From: Lysobacter sp. S4-A87
Lineage (GTDB): Bacteria > Pseudomonadota > Gammaproteobacteria > Xanthomonadales > Xanthomonadaceae
Length of the DNA stretch: 64,000 nt
Reading direction: 5' to 3'
Assembly: GCF_022637455.1 (NCBI RefSeq)
Contig: NZ_CP093341.1
Span: 372,001-436,000, forward strand
This document shows, piece by piece, positions 43,422 through 52,410 of this stretch; within the stretch, counting starts at the first letter, position 1, and every line of letters begins with the position of its first letter. Made by a program: the position numbers and the translations under genes. Under the pieces are notes generated by a model. The model saw only the letters and a program-made list of their open reading frames with translations, ran no database searches and was not told the origin of the DNA.

Positions 43422-44944
43422 TCCTGGAACGCCATGTTACCCTGCTGACATGGCGAGAGCGGATTGCCAGGGCTGCTCATTCCCGGGAAGCGTTCGTGGT
43501 GTTGCTCGCTTTGATCGTGGCGTTCGGCTTCCTGGGCGCGCGCGGGATATGGGACCCGGACGAGGGGCGATATACCAACGTCGCTCTGAACATGTTGGAT
43601 AGTGGCGACTGGATCACGCCGCGGCGGCACCACGAGGTGGGGCACTGGACCAAGCCCCCCATGACCTACTGGGCTATTGCCAGCAGCGTAGCCGTTTTTG
43701 GCGCCAGTCCATGGTCTGCCCGACTCCCGTCGGCGCTGTCCTATCTGGTCTGCGTCCTGCTGGTATGGAAGATGGCGGTCCGGCTGGCGCCCGGAAGGCA
43801 GGCCGCGGCTGCGACGGTTTACGCCACCATGCTGTTCACGGTGGGGGCGTCGCAGTTCATGACGGCTGACTATCTTCTGGCGGCATTCGCCACCGCGGCG
43901 ATGTGGGCTTTTGTCGAAGCCAGATTCGGTGATCCGGCCCACGGTTTGAGATGGTTGGTCCTGATGTGGATGTCCTTCGCGGCGGCCTTCCTGACCAAAG
44001 GGCCCCCCGGTCTCATGCCCTTGGCGGTAATCATCGTCTTCGACCAGTGCATGCCTGGAAGGGACCGGTTCCGTCTGTTCCGTGGCATGGGCGTCCTGCT
44101 GTTCGCAGCGCTTGCGCTTCCGTGGTACGTGGCGGTCATTCGCGGGCATCCAGGCCTTCTCGCATACTTCGTCGGCGAAGAAGTCATCAACCGGATCGCG
44201 ACCAGCGAGTTCTCGCGCCATGGCCGCTGGTACGACTGGATCTGGATCTACATCCCGACGCTGTTGCTCGGAACTATCCCGTGGACGAGGTGGCTGCTAC
44301 GGTGGGTCAAGGGGTTGCCGAAGGCAGTGGCCTCCTGGTGGCGGGATCCGGGGCGGCGCGCCCGAGAGGCGCCACAAGTGCTCATTTCGCTGTGGATCGC
44401 TCTTCCGCTGCTGATCTTTTGCGTGGCAAGGTCGAGGATGCCACTGTATCTACTTCCGCTCTTCACTCCGCTGGCGCTGGCGCTGGCACTGGCACTGAGA
44501 ATGCCGCGGGAGTGGCAGGTAACAGCGTCCTGGCGTGCACTTGGTGCCTGGGTGCTGATTATGCTGCTCATGAAGTTCGCAGTCGCAATTTGGCCTACGC
44601 ACAAGGATGCGTCCCGATGGGCCGAAGCGATACGGGCCAGGACATCAGGGCCATTGAGGGAAGTGATCTTCGTCGAGGACATGGCACGCTACGGCCTTCA
44701 CCTCCATTTGGGGCCGCACACGGAAGTAGAGAAGATTGCCTTGGCACCGTATCCGCAGCAGGCCATCAACCCTGAATACGACGATCCACTGGCGCGCGAG
44801 CTGGGCGAACGGGAGGCGAATACGTTGTGGATATGCAAGCAGGAGACCTTTCCCGAGGTTCGCAGCAGAGCGATGGCATTGGGATATCAGGTCGAACCAC
44901 TAGGCGAGCCATTCAACGGCAGGGTCTTCTTCACTGCGCGATAG
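43418..44944 (+). CDS. ArnT-like GT39 membrane glycosyltransferase
   Basis: The 508-residue polytopic enzyme has about 11-12 helices and the conserved luminal-loop motif GIWDPDEGRYTNVALNM of ArnT/PMT-type GT-C transferases, with HWTKPPMTYW following. Such enzymes transfer sugars from polyprenyl phosphates to lipid A or proteins. Coupling to a PmrAB-like two-component system recalls polymyxin-resistance loci. The start is GTG 43418. Confidence 0.9.
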   Translation: MILERHVTLLTWRERIARAAHSREAFVVLLALIVAFGFLGARGIWDPDEGRYTNVALNMLDSGDWITPRRHHEVGHWTKPPMTYWAIASSVAVFGASPWSARLPSALSYLVCVLLVWKMAVRLAPGRQAAAATVYATMLFTVGASQFMTADYLLAAFATAAMWAFVEARFGDPAHGLRWLVLMWMSFAAAFLTKGPPGLMPLAVIIVFDQCMPGRDRFRLFRGMGVLLFAALALPWYVAVIRGHPGLLAYFVGEEVINRIATSEFSRHGRWYDWIWIYIPTLLLGTIPWTRWLLRWVKGLPKAVASWWRDPGRRAREAPQVLISLWIALPLLIFCVARSRMPLYLLPLFTPLALALALALRMPREWQVTASWRALGAWVLIMLLMKFAVAIWPTHKDASRWAEAIRARTSGPLREVIFVEDMARYGLHLHLGPHTEVEKIALAPYPQQAINPEYDDPLARELGEREANTLWICKQETFPEVRSRAMALGYQVEPLGEPFNGRVFFTAR

Positions 44945-44971
44945 CGTGAGCAGAAATGGGGCGGGACCGGA

Positions 44972-45622
44972 TCAGCGAATCGTCAGGCGATCGACAACCT
45001 CGCGAACTCCGGGTGCCGACCAGGCTGCGCGTTCGGCAGCCAGGCGCTCGCTCCATGTATCGACTTCACCATCGAGGCATACCAGTCCGTCAAGGACGTC
45101 GACCCGAATCTGTCGTGCTGGAACTTCGCAGTTTCGCCTGAGCGCGTGTTCGATGCTCTTCTTGGCCCGCACCGTCTGCATGGCAGACCGATCGACTGCA
45201 ATCAGAATGTTGTTGCTGATGCCAGTGATGCCGGACAGGTGCGACAGGGTGCGCTCCGCACCGTCGCGCTGGAACTGCCACCGGACCTCGCCTTTCAGCG
45301 TCACCCAGCCCCGCTGGACGATCAGTTCGATGGTGCCCGGTAGCGTGGAGTCCCACGCCAGAAGGGCACGGCCCCGTGCCAGGATCTCCTCGTCGCAAAC
45401 CTGGCCATCGCCGGGGCGAACGATGATGCCTTGTACTACTGCCTTCACGCCTCTGACCCGCCAGGCGGCGCGTTCGGCGGCAAGCTTCTGGATGTAGGTG
45501 CCCACGCAGCCGGCTAGGGTTATGACGCCATTGTCGGCCTTGACGACGATGCTGTTCGTATCGATGCACCGCTCGAACGCCAGCTCCTCGTGCACTCGCT
45601 GTCGCAGTTGCTTGTCTTCCAT
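44972..45622 (-). CDS. Triple BON-domain protein
   Basis: The 216-residue protein consists of three BON repeats (each with the IxVxxxxGxVxLxGxVxxxxxxxxAExxAxxxxGVxxVxxxI pattern: about 5-70, 77-140, 147-214). It has no signal peptide, unlike OsmY. A Fnr-type box lies 67 nt upstream of ATG 45622. BON proteins bind membranes or phospholipids in osmotic and envelope stress. Confidence 0.87.
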   Translation of the reverse strand: MEDKQLRQRVHEELAFERCIDTNSIVVKADNGVITLAGCVGTYIQKLAAERAAWRVRGVKAVVQGIIVRPGDGQVCDEEILARGRALLAWDSTLPGTIELIVQRGWVTLKGEVRWQFQRDGAERTLSHLSGITGISNNILIAVDRSAMQTVRAKKSIEHALRRNCEVPARQIRVDVLDGLVCLDGEVDTWSERLAAERAAWSAPGVREVVDRLTIR

Positions 45623-45689
45623 CTTGGGTCTCCGGAACGCTGGCTCCGCCGTGCTGCCGCAAGTACATGCCCACTGGGGGTGGGCGAAG

Positions 45690-45703
45690 TTGATCTGGAT
45701 CAG
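45690..45703. promoter_or_regulatory. Fnr-type box before the BON gene
   Basis: TTGATCTGGATCAG matches TTGAT-N4-ATCAA at 9 of 10 positions, 67 nt upstream of the BON ATG. Confidence 0.65.
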
Positions 45704-45725
45704 CCTTTCCGCCCGCGCCGATTGC

Positions 45726-45739
45726 ATGACCTGGATCAA
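45726..45739. promoter_or_regulatory. Weak Fnr-type box before the bestrophin-like gene
   Basis: ATGACCTGGATCAA has a perfect right half and a degenerate left half. It lies 54 nt before the ATG at 45794, the same spacing as at other genes of the island. Confidence 0.45.
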
Positions 45740-45793
45740 GGAGGACGGGGCGGTTTCCTCCACGATCCAATGCTGAACCGCATGGCCACAGGT

Positions 45794-46579
45794 ATGAACG
45801 TCGACTCGGTCCCCATCTGGCTCTTCTTCTTCGGCACCATCGCCATGATCATGGCGTCGGTGGAAGCCGGATACCGGCTGGGCCGGGCTTCCCATCGCCG
45901 CTCGGCAGACGAGAAGGAGGCGCCCGCCTCGGGCGTGGCGGGGGCCATCCTCGGCCTGACGGCGTTCATGCTCGCTTTTACCTTTGGCATTGCCGCGGAG
46001 CGCTACGACTCCAGGAAGGCACTGGTCCGCGATGACGCGAACGCGTTGCGCCTCACCTATCTGCGCTCGGACTTCCTGCAGGAGGCCGACCGCGGCGAGA
46101 CGCGCGAGCTGCTCCGTAAGTACCTGGATCTTCGCCTGGCCTTCGCCAGTGGCGGCAGCGTTGAGCCCGGCAAGGTTCGCGTGATGCTTGCCCAGTCGGA
46201 CCAGATCCAGCGGCGCCTTTGGGATATCGCCGTCGCCAACGGCAAGCGCGATCTGAACTCCGACGTGGCCGCGCTGTACGTCGAGTCGCTCAGCGATGTC
46301 TTTGCCACGCACGCTTCACGGGTTGCCATTGGCCTGCAGATGCGAATACCGAAGGGCGTCTGGTTGGTTCTGTCCGGGCTGATCGTCTTCGGGACGATGA
46401 GCATTGGATATCACGCGGGCGTGTCAGGATCCAGGCGCGCCAAGGCGTCGGTGATCCTCGCACTTTCCTTCGCAATGGTCATCACCGTCATTGCGTCGCT
46501 GGATCGGCCCGACGGCTACGTTCGTGTGACCCAGCAGCCGCTGATGGACCTGCGCAGCTTCCTGGCCACGAGCCCTTGA
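45794..46579 (+). CDS. Bestrophin-like domain (DUF4239) membrane protein
   Basis: The 261-residue inner-membrane protein has two N-terminal helices (PIWLFFFGTIAMIMASV; GAILGLTAFMLAFTFGIA), a soluble central helix bundle and two C-terminal helices, the DUF4239 layout. Its role (perhaps ion conductance) is unproven. I chose ATG 45794 for its spacing to the box at 45726 and because family members start just before this strand; ATGs at 45782 and 45770 are alternatives. Confidence 0.78.
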   Translation: MNVDSVPIWLFFFGTIAMIMASVEAGYRLGRASHRRSADEKEAPASGVAGAILGLTAFMLAFTFGIAAERYDSRKALVRDDANALRLTYLRSDFLQEADRGETRELLRKYLDLRLAFASGGSVEPGKVRVMLAQSDQIQRRLWDIAVANGKRDLNSDVAALYVESLSDVFATHASRVAIGLQMRIPKGVWLVLSGLIVFGTMSIGYHAGVSGSRRAKASVILALSFAMVITVIASLDRPDGYVRVTQQPLMDLRSFLATSP

Positions 46580-46629
46580 ATGTCCATCGTAGGCGTGGCC
46601 TGTACAACTCGACACAATGGAGGCAAGTC

Positions 46630-46872
46630 ATGGCCATGAACGAGATCAAGGATTTTCTGCTCTGGTGTGCATGCATCAACTATGCAGTCCTGCTTGTCTG
46701 GTTCATTCTCTACGTGCTTGCCAGGGACTGGCTCTATTCCATGCACGGACGCTGGTTCAGGCTGTCGGTAGAAGGATTCGATGCCATCCACTATTCAGGA
46801 ATGGCGATCTACAAGATCGGCATTCTGTTGCTCAACCTGGTTCCCTTCGCCGCGCTGTGCCTGATCCCGTGA
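46630..46872 (+). CDS. DUF6868 small membrane protein
   Basis: The 80-residue protein has two hydrophobic helices (FLLWCACINYAVLLVWFILYV and YKIGILLLNLVPFAALCLI) separated by an amphipathic loop, the pattern of DUF6868. It follows the bestrophin-like gene by 50 nt and has AGGCAAG before the ATG. Function unknown. Confidence 0.75.
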   Translation: MAMNEIKDFLLWCACINYAVLLVWFILYVLARDWLYSMHGRWFRLSVEGFDAIHYSGMAIYKIGILLLNLVPFAALCLIP

Positions 46873-46898
46873 TTGTCGCGTGGCATCAGGTCGGAACG

Positions 46899-46912
46899 TT
46901 GACAACGATCAA
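46899..46912. promoter_or_regulatory. Fnr-type box before the CBS gene
   Basis: TTGACAACGATCAA, one mismatch to the consensus, 58 nt upstream of the ATG at 46971. It fits a class II site at -41.5 with a ~24-nt leader. Confidence 0.75.
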
Positions 46913-46970
46913 TATCACGGGGCCGAAACCAGCCGACTTTGGTTGCGTGGACGATCCTTGGGAGTGACGT

Positions 46971-47435
46971 ATGCGAGTCGGTGATATCTGTACAGGTGAA
47001 GTAGCCTGCATCCAGTTGAATGCGTCAGTCCGGCAGGCTGCGGAAGCCATGCAGCGCTGCCATGTGGGCACTCTGGTTGTCGTCGCAGGCGACGAGCGCG
47101 TGCCAGTGGGTATCCTCACGGATCGGGATATCGTGCTGGCGGTGGTTGCCACCGGCATAGATGCGCAGGCGGCGACCGTAGCAAGTGCGATGACCACATC
47201 CGTTGCAACGTGTCGCGAGCTGCAGGATCCGTTCGATGCGATCGAGATCATGCGCTATCGCGGCGTTCGCAGGCTGCCTGTGGTGCGCGAGGACGGACGC
47301 CTGGTCGGCATGGTCTCTGCCGACGACATCTTCGCGGCTGTCTCCCTTCGCCTGCGCGGGCTCAGCGAAGCAATGCTGAAGGAACAGGTCCGCGAAATGG
47401 AGTGCGGACCGCGAAGGGCGATGGGAGGCGGGTGA
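46971..47435 (+). CDS. CBS-domain protein of the stress island
   Basis: The 154-residue protein has two CBS repeats (VGDICTGEVACIQLN..., ASAMTTSVATCREL...), with VGILTDRDIVLAV and LVGMVSADDIFAAV strands. It binds adenine nucleotides in related proteins. Three nucleotides separate it from the flavodoxin gene, so both respond to the upstream Fnr-type box. Confidence 0.88.
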   Translation: MRVGDICTGEVACIQLNASVRQAAEAMQRCHVGTLVVVAGDERVPVGILTDRDIVLAVVATGIDAQAATVASAMTTSVATCRELQDPFDAIEIMRYRGVRRLPVVREDGRLVGMVSADDIFAAVSLRLRGLSEAMLKEQVREMECGPRRAMGGG

Positions 47436-47438
47436 GGT

Positions 47439-47921
47439 ATGGCCCGCAGCACCTTGATTGCGTACTACTCCAGGAGCGGCCACACCCGCGCGGTCGCCCA
47501 TGAACTGCGGCAAGCGCTCAATGCGGACATCGAGCGGATCACCGAGCCGCGCCCGCGCCGAGGCGCCTTGGGCGCCCTGCGCACGGTGTTCGATGTGATC
47601 ACCCGTCGTTCGACGGCCATCGTTCCGGCGCGGCTCGATCCCGCCGGCTACGGCGTGCTTTTGATTGGCGGACCGGTCTGGGCTGGCCGCATGGCGGCGC
47701 CGGTGCGCAGCTTTGCCAAGCGCTATGGGGGAGGCGCGCCCCAGGTCGCGTTCTTCTGCACCGAAGACACACACGGTTCCGAGAATGCGTTCGTTGAGCT
47801 GGAACTGTTGTGCGGGCGGTCACCGCTGGCCACGCTCGTCGTCGACCGCAGTCACCTGCCTGCCGAGCTGCATTGCCTCGATGCCGCCCGCTTCATCCAG
47901 AGCGTCAAGGCTCTGCATTGA
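47439..47921 (+). CDS. Flavodoxin-like protein
   Basis: The 160-residue protein has the FMN phosphate loop YYSRSGHTR (9-17) and the GGPVWAGRMAAPVRSF flavin-ring loop of the flavodoxin/FldA-like NADPH:quinone group. It likely carries low-potential electrons when oxygen is scarce, consistent with its operon position behind a Fnr-type box. Confidence 0.85.
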   Translation: MARSTLIAYYSRSGHTRAVAHELRQALNADIERITEPRPRRGALGALRTVFDVITRRSTAIVPARLDPAGYGVLLIGGPVWAGRMAAPVRSFAKRYGGGAPQVAFFCTEDTHGSENAFVELELLCGRSPLATLVVDRSHLPAELHCLDAARFIQSVKALH

Positions 47922-47925
47922 GTGG

Positions 47926-48750
47926 TCAGTGGCGCATCAGTATGGGAAGCGGGCTGTGCTCGAGCATGTAGCGCGAGACGCCGCCCAGGACCCACTCGCT
48001 CAACCGCGTGCGTCCGAACGCTCCCAGCACGATCAGGTCGGCATTGACACCCAGTGCCGCGTGCAGGAGTGCGGCGCCGTCAGTCTCGTGGTGGCCCAGC
48101 TCGACGGGTTCGCGCACGCACGACAGGCCATGACGTGCGAGCTGGCGCTCCAGGTCGACATGCGGCATTCGTGCTGCAGCCGGTGGCTGCATGTTCTTTC
48201 CGACCAATGCCACGATGCGTTTGGCCCGATCCAGGAGGGGAAGTGCCGCATGCAGCGCCCCTGCAGCCGCCTGCGAGCCGTCCCAGGCGACGGCGATGCA
48301 CTCGCCTTCAGCGGACGACTGGCATCCCTCGGGTACGACGAGGCACGGCGCCTGCGAGGTCACGAGTATTTCAGCCAACGCCGGTTCCGATCCCCATGGC
48401 ACGCTGTCGCCGGCCGGGAGCACGAGCAGGTCATGCCACCGCGCGAGCGATTGCAGGGCGTAGTTTGCGTCGGTCTGGCAGATCAACAGATCGCTGTGTG
48501 AGACGCCCATCGAGGATGCCCAGCTGCCGAAGCGGCGCCTTTTTCCTTCCAGGGCGTCCAGGTCCGGAGGAGGTCGTACCGCCGCCATCGCTACCATTCC
48601 GCCGACGTCGCCGGCCATCGCGGCGGCAACAGGGGGGCAGCACAAGGCGCCGGTCAGCGAGGCCTTCAATCTCGCTGACAATCGCCCGGCAAACAGGGCG
48701 CTGTAATCCCACTCGTGGTGTGTGGCCAGATGGATGAGCACATCGCGCAT
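47926..48750 (-). CDS. Tandem universal stress protein (UspE-like)
   Basis: The 274-residue protein contains a degenerate N-terminal Usp domain and a C-terminal Usp domain ending GAFGRTRLSEWVLGGVSRYM, a relative of the G-x2-G-x9-G(S/T) nucleotide loop (the last Ser/Thr is shifted by one Gly). ATG 48750 lies 56 nt after a Fnr-type box. It differs from the three other tandem Usps in carrying a long SDLLICQTDANYAL middle region. Confidence 0.88.
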   Translation of the reverse strand: MRDVLIHLATHHEWDYSALFAGRLSARLKASLTGALCCPPVAAAMAGDVGGMVAMAAVRPPPDLDALEGKRRRFGSWASSMGVSHSDLLICQTDANYALQSLARWHDLLVLPAGDSVPWGSEPALAEILVTSQAPCLVVPEGCQSSAEGECIAVAWDGSQAAAGALHAALPLLDRAKRIVALVGKNMQPPAAARMPHVDLERQLARHGLSCVREPVELGHHETDGAALLHAALGVNADLIVLGAFGRTRLSEWVLGGVSRYMLEHSPLPILMRH

Positions 48751-48806
48751 AAGGCACTCCCGGTGCAAGGCTGGTCCAAGTCTCGGCCAATCAGAAGCCT
48801 GCATCG

Positions 48807-48820
48807 CTGATCCAGATCAA
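48807..48820. promoter_or_regulatory. Fnr-type box between usp and response-regulator genes
   Basis: CTGATCCAGATCAA, one mismatch, 56 nt upstream of the usp ATG (minus) and 71 nt upstream of the divergent regulator start. Confidence 0.7.
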
Positions 48821-48891
48821 TCTCCGCGACCGATGCGCTTGCCGTCCTGCGTTTGGTAAGCTGGATCCACCCACGAGCCCGAGCCGCCTCC

Positions 48892-49629
48892 GTGCAAGCT
48901 TCCGAGGGTCCCGTCAGCGAAGCCCGGTCACACGTCCTGATCGTGGACGACGATCCTGACGTGAGCGCCCTGCTGGCTCGCTATCTGGCCGGACACGGCT
49001 TTCGGACGAGCATCGCCGGTAGCGGTGCCGAGCTGGACCTGGCACTGGGGAACGGTCCGGTGGACCTGATACTGCTCGACCTGGGCCTGCCGGACGAGGA
49101 TGGCCTGATCGTGTTGCGACGCCTGCAGACGCACGGCATTCCGGTGATCGTGGTTACCGGGCGTGGCGAGCCTGTCGAGCGGGTGGTGGGGCTGGAACTT
49201 GGGGCGGACGACTACGTCACCAAGCCGTTCGACTTCAGGGAGTTGCTCGCCCGAATGCGTTCGGTGTTGCGGCGGGTCCAGCCCGAGGAGCGTCCCGCGT
49301 CACCTTCACTGCGCGCGGTCGCGTTCGATGGCATGCAGCTGGACACGTCGACGCGTCGGCTGACGGATCGGCAAGGCTGCGCCACGGCACTGACGACCGG
49401 CGAGTTTGCGCTCCTGTGCACGCTCCTGGACCATCCGAACCAGACGTTGTCCCGGGACCAGTTGATGAACTGCCTGCACGGGCGCGACGTCGGGCCGTTC
49501 GATCGCTCGATCGATGTGCAGATCGGCCGGCTGCGCCGCAAGGTCGAACGCGATCCCGCGTACCCGCAACTGATCCAGTCCGTTCGTGGTGTCGGCTACG
49601 TGTTTGCGGCGGCGGTCCGGCAGAAATGA
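48892..49629 (+). CDS. OmpR/PhoB-family response regulator
   Basis: The 245-residue regulator has a receiver domain (VLIVDDDPD, phospho-acceptor in LILLDLGLPDEDG, Lys in VTKPFDFREL) and a winged-helix domain (LTTGEFALLCTLLDHPNQTLS, DRSIDVQIGRLRRKVERDP). GTG 48892 is the likely start; a TTG 39 nt upstream is possible. It overlaps the hybrid kinase start (ATGA). Triple GTAAC repeats at 52411 are of the type bound by such regulators. Confidence 0.88.
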   Translation: MQASEGPVSEARSHVLIVDDDPDVSALLARYLAGHGFRTSIAGSGAELDLALGNGPVDLILLDLGLPDEDGLIVLRRLQTHGIPVIVVTGRGEPVERVVGLELGADDYVTKPFDFRELLARMRSVLRRVQPEERPASPSLRAVAFDGMQLDTSTRRLTDRQGCATALTTGEFALLCTLLDHPNQTLSRDQLMNCLHGRDVGPFDRSIDVQIGRLRRKVERDPAYPQLIQSVRGVGYVFAAAVRQK

Positions 49630-51605
49630 GTCAGGGCAGTCTGCTCGCCCAGTTGTTCGAGATCGTGCCGGATGCGCTGATCCTGGTCGATGATGGCGGC
49701 AAAGTCGTACAGGCCAATGCCAATGCCGAGCGTCTTTTCGGCTTCGCCACGGGACGCTTGCTAGGTCTGGAAGTCGAGGCGTTGATGCCGATGGCCTCGC
49801 GCCATCGCCACGGACTTCATCGCCAGGATTACATGGCCAGCCCGCGTATTCGCCAGATGGGTGAAACCGGCCAGTCGCTCATCGGTCAACGCCTGGACGG
49901 GCAGCAGTTTCCCGTCGAGATCGCCCTGAGTCCCGTGGACACGGAGCATGGGACGCGTTACCTGGCTTCGATCCGTGACGTGTCGGAAAGCCAGCGCGCA
50001 CGGCAGGCGATCATCCGTGCCCGCTACGATGCGCTGGTCGCGAGGATCGGCCACCTCGCGCTCGAATCGACCGACGAGAACCAGCTCATCCAGACCCTGC
50101 CGCCTTTGCTGGCGGCCGAACTGGATGTGGACGTGGTGGCGATGGCACTGATCGGGCTGGACGGCATGATCACCGAGGTTCCCGCTTCCTTCGGCACGGA
50201 GCCGGAGGTCATCCGGACATGGACGGCGCGGCAATGGTCCGCGATCAGTCAGGAATTGCTGGGTGATCGGCCAATGTTCCTGCGCGATGTCTCGCTCCTC
50301 GCCGAGGACGAGGCGTTCGCGGAGGGCGCGCTTATTCCCCTGCTTGGCAGGGATCGGCCGGCGGGAGTGCTGATCGGGCTGTCGCGGCGGCCGAACGGTC
50401 TCGACCACGACGCTCTGCACCTGTTGCAGTCTTCGGCCAACCTGCTGGCGGCGCTGATGCAGCGCCGCCGTACCGAGGAGGAGCTGGCGCACGCGCAGCG
50501 ACTGGACGCAATCGGCCAGTTGACGGGAGGCGTCGCGCACGATTTCAACAATCTGTTGACGGTCATGTCCGGTTGCCTGCAGTTGCTTGAGATCGAGTGC
50601 CAGGATCGGCCAGGTGCGCAGGACCTGATTGCCGGTGGACTGCGTTCGGTGTCGCGTGGTGCGGAGCTCACGACGAAGCTGCTGGCATTCGCGCGTCGCC
50701 AGCACCTGACGCCCGGTGGGGTCGTTCCGCACTCGCTGCTGCAAGGGTTGGGTACGATGCTGCAGCGAACGCTGGGCGACATGGTCCGGCTGACCATCGA
50801 CTGTCCGGACTCGGTGCCGGCCGCCTACGCCGATGTTGCCCATCTCGAGACAGCCTTGGTGAACCTCGTGCTGAATGCCCGCGATGCGTTGCCTGCTGGT
50901 GGCGACATCACGCTGTCCGCGCAGGAGCGGTGGGTCACTGCCGGTGATGGACTTCCGGACATGGCACCCGGCCACTATGTCGTCTTCTGCGTCGAAGACA
51001 ACGGCATTGGTATGTCGGCCGAAACGCTCGCCCGCGCTATCGACCCGTTCTTCACAACCAAGGACTCAGGGCGCGGCAGCGGACTGGGCCTGAGCATGGT
51101 GTATGGCTTCGCTCGACAGAGCAATGGCTACCTCGGCATCGATAGCCAACCAGGTCGAGGCACCGCGGTGGCGATCTATCTGCCGGTCGCGCGCTCTGCA
51201 GACAGCCCTGCAGCGCCCGCAAGGCCATCCCTGCGCGGCGACGGTGAGACCGTGCTGGTGGTAGAAGACGAGTCCGATGTGCGCGCGGTCGCCATCGCGT
51301 TCCTGCAATCGCTGGGTTACAGGCCCCTTTCCGCGGACAGTGCCACGCAGGCGATGGCGGTTTTGTCGGAGAACCCGGACATTTCGCTGCTTTTCAGCGA
51401 TGTCATCCTCGGGAATGGAATGAACGGGTATGCGCTGGCCCAGTGGGCGAAAAGCCGGCACCCGGGCCTTAGGGTCCTGATGACCTCAGGCTACGACGAG
51501 AGCGCCGACGCCGTGGATGCCGATTTACGCGACAGGTTCGAACTGCTTCGCAAGCCCTATCGTCGCGAGGGATTGGCGGAAGCGATCCGGACTTGCCTGT
51601 GGTAA
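49626..51605 (+). CDS. Soluble PAS-GAF hybrid histidine kinase with receiver
   Basis: The 659-residue kinase has no membrane segment: PAS (about 8-120; LILVDDGGKVVQANANAERLFGF), GAF (about 140-280), HisKA of the HWE/NtrB-like type (LTGGVAHDFNNLLTVMSG), HATPase (ALVNLVLNARDALP, VEDNGIGM, GSGLGLSMVYG) and a receiver domain (VLVVEDESDVRAV, LLFSDVILGNG, RKPYRREG). A cytoplasmic PAS/GAF sensor fits a redox, gas or energy signal. Co-translated with the preceding regulator. Confidence 0.92.
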   Translation: MSQGSLLAQLFEIVPDALILVDDGGKVVQANANAERLFGFATGRLLGLEVEALMPMASRHRHGLHRQDYMASPRIRQMGETGQSLIGQRLDGQQFPVEIALSPVDTEHGTRYLASIRDVSESQRARQAIIRARYDALVARIGHLALESTDENQLIQTLPPLLAAELDVDVVAMALIGLDGMITEVPASFGTEPEVIRTWTARQWSAISQELLGDRPMFLRDVSLLAEDEAFAEGALIPLLGRDRPAGVLIGLSRRPNGLDHDALHLLQSSANLLAALMQRRRTEEELAHAQRLDAIGQLTGGVAHDFNNLLTVMSGCLQLLEIECQDRPGAQDLIAGGLRSVSRGAELTTKLLAFARRQHLTPGGVVPHSLLQGLGTMLQRTLGDMVRLTIDCPDSVPAAYADVAHLETALVNLVLNARDALPAGGDITLSAQERWVTAGDGLPDMAPGHYVVFCVEDNGIGMSAETLARAIDPFFTTKDSGRGSGLGLSMVYGFARQSNGYLGIDSQPGRGTAVAIYLPVARSADSPAAPARPSLRGDGETVLVVEDESDVRAVAIAFLQSLGYRPLSADSATQAMAVLSENPDISLLFSDVILGNGMNGYALAQWAKSRHPGLRVLMTSGYDESADAVDADLRDRFELLRKPYRREGLAEAIRTCLW

Positions 51606-51611
51606 CAAGCT

Positions 51612-52340
51612 TCAGTGGGTGGTTTCCTGGCTCAATGAAGCACGCAGACCGGCGGCGTCCAGGATTCGGATCTCTCGCCGGTCCACGCCAATCAGGCCCC
51701 TTGCCTGCAGCCGGGTGAGTGCACGCACGACCGTCTCGAGCTGGATCGACAGGAAGTTGCCAACATCCGCACGGGTCATGCGCAGGAACATGCTGCTGGC
51801 GCTGAAGCCAAGGGCTTCCAGGCGCGTCGACAGGTCCAGCAGGAAAGAAACCACCCGCTGGTCGGCATTGAGGCTTCCTGTCACCAGCATCCATTTCCAA
51901 TCGCGCCGGATCTCGCTGGCCAACATCGCCGTCAGCTGCTCCTGGAACTGCGGCAGTCGCTCGCGCAGATCGCCGCAGGGAAGCTCCCAGACCTCACCCA
52001 CGTCGAGTGCGATCGCGTCGCAAGTGAAGCGCGGCATGTCGAGCGCGTCCATGCCCAGCAGGTCGCCGCGCAGGCGGAATCCAGTGATCTTCTCCCTACC
52101 GTCATCGCTGAGGATCCGCGTCTTGAAGAATCCGGCGTGGACCAGGTAGAGAGCGTTGCGCGGCTGTCCGGCGCGGAACAGGTACTGACGTGCACGCACG
52201 CGTCGACGCAGCAGGGGCAGGCCAGCCACCAGCGCTTCCAGCCCAGGCAGGTACGGCGCGCAGTGAGTCAATGACGGCGGCGACTCCAGGTTCGGCGGGG
52301 CAATCGCGAAGTCGTCTTGTACGGCCTGCATACCTAGCAT
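51612..52340 (-). CDS. Crp/Fnr-family transcriptional regulator
   Basis: The 242-residue regulator has a cyclic-nucleotide-like sensor domain (YLFRAGQPRNALYLVHAGFFKT) and a C-terminal HTH with recognition segment MTRADVGNFLSIQLETVVRAL. The Glu and Arg that Fnr uses to read TTGAT are kept (LETVVR vs VETISR). The N-terminal CxxC-type iron-sulfur cysteines are absent (Cys only near 27, 110, 125), so it resembles Dnr/FixK more than Fnr. It is the obvious candidate to bind the island's boxes. ATG 52340 has AGGAG 9 nt upstream. Confidence 0.92.
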   Translation of the reverse strand: MLGMQAVQDDFAIAPPNLESPPSLTHCAPYLPGLEALVAGLPLLRRRVRARQYLFRAGQPRNALYLVHAGFFKTRILSDDGREKITGFRLRGDLLGMDALDMPRFTCDAIALDVGEVWELPCGDLRERLPQFQEQLTAMLASEIRRDWKWMLVTGSLNADQRVVSFLLDLSTRLEALGFSASSMFLRMTRADVGNFLSIQLETVVRALTRLQARGLIGVDRREIRILDAAGLRASLSQETTH

Positions 52341-52410
52341 GACGGCAGCTCCTATGCGGGGATCCCATGCCGACCGTAACTCGCCAATGAAACGCCAGAA
52401 CCCCGCATCG

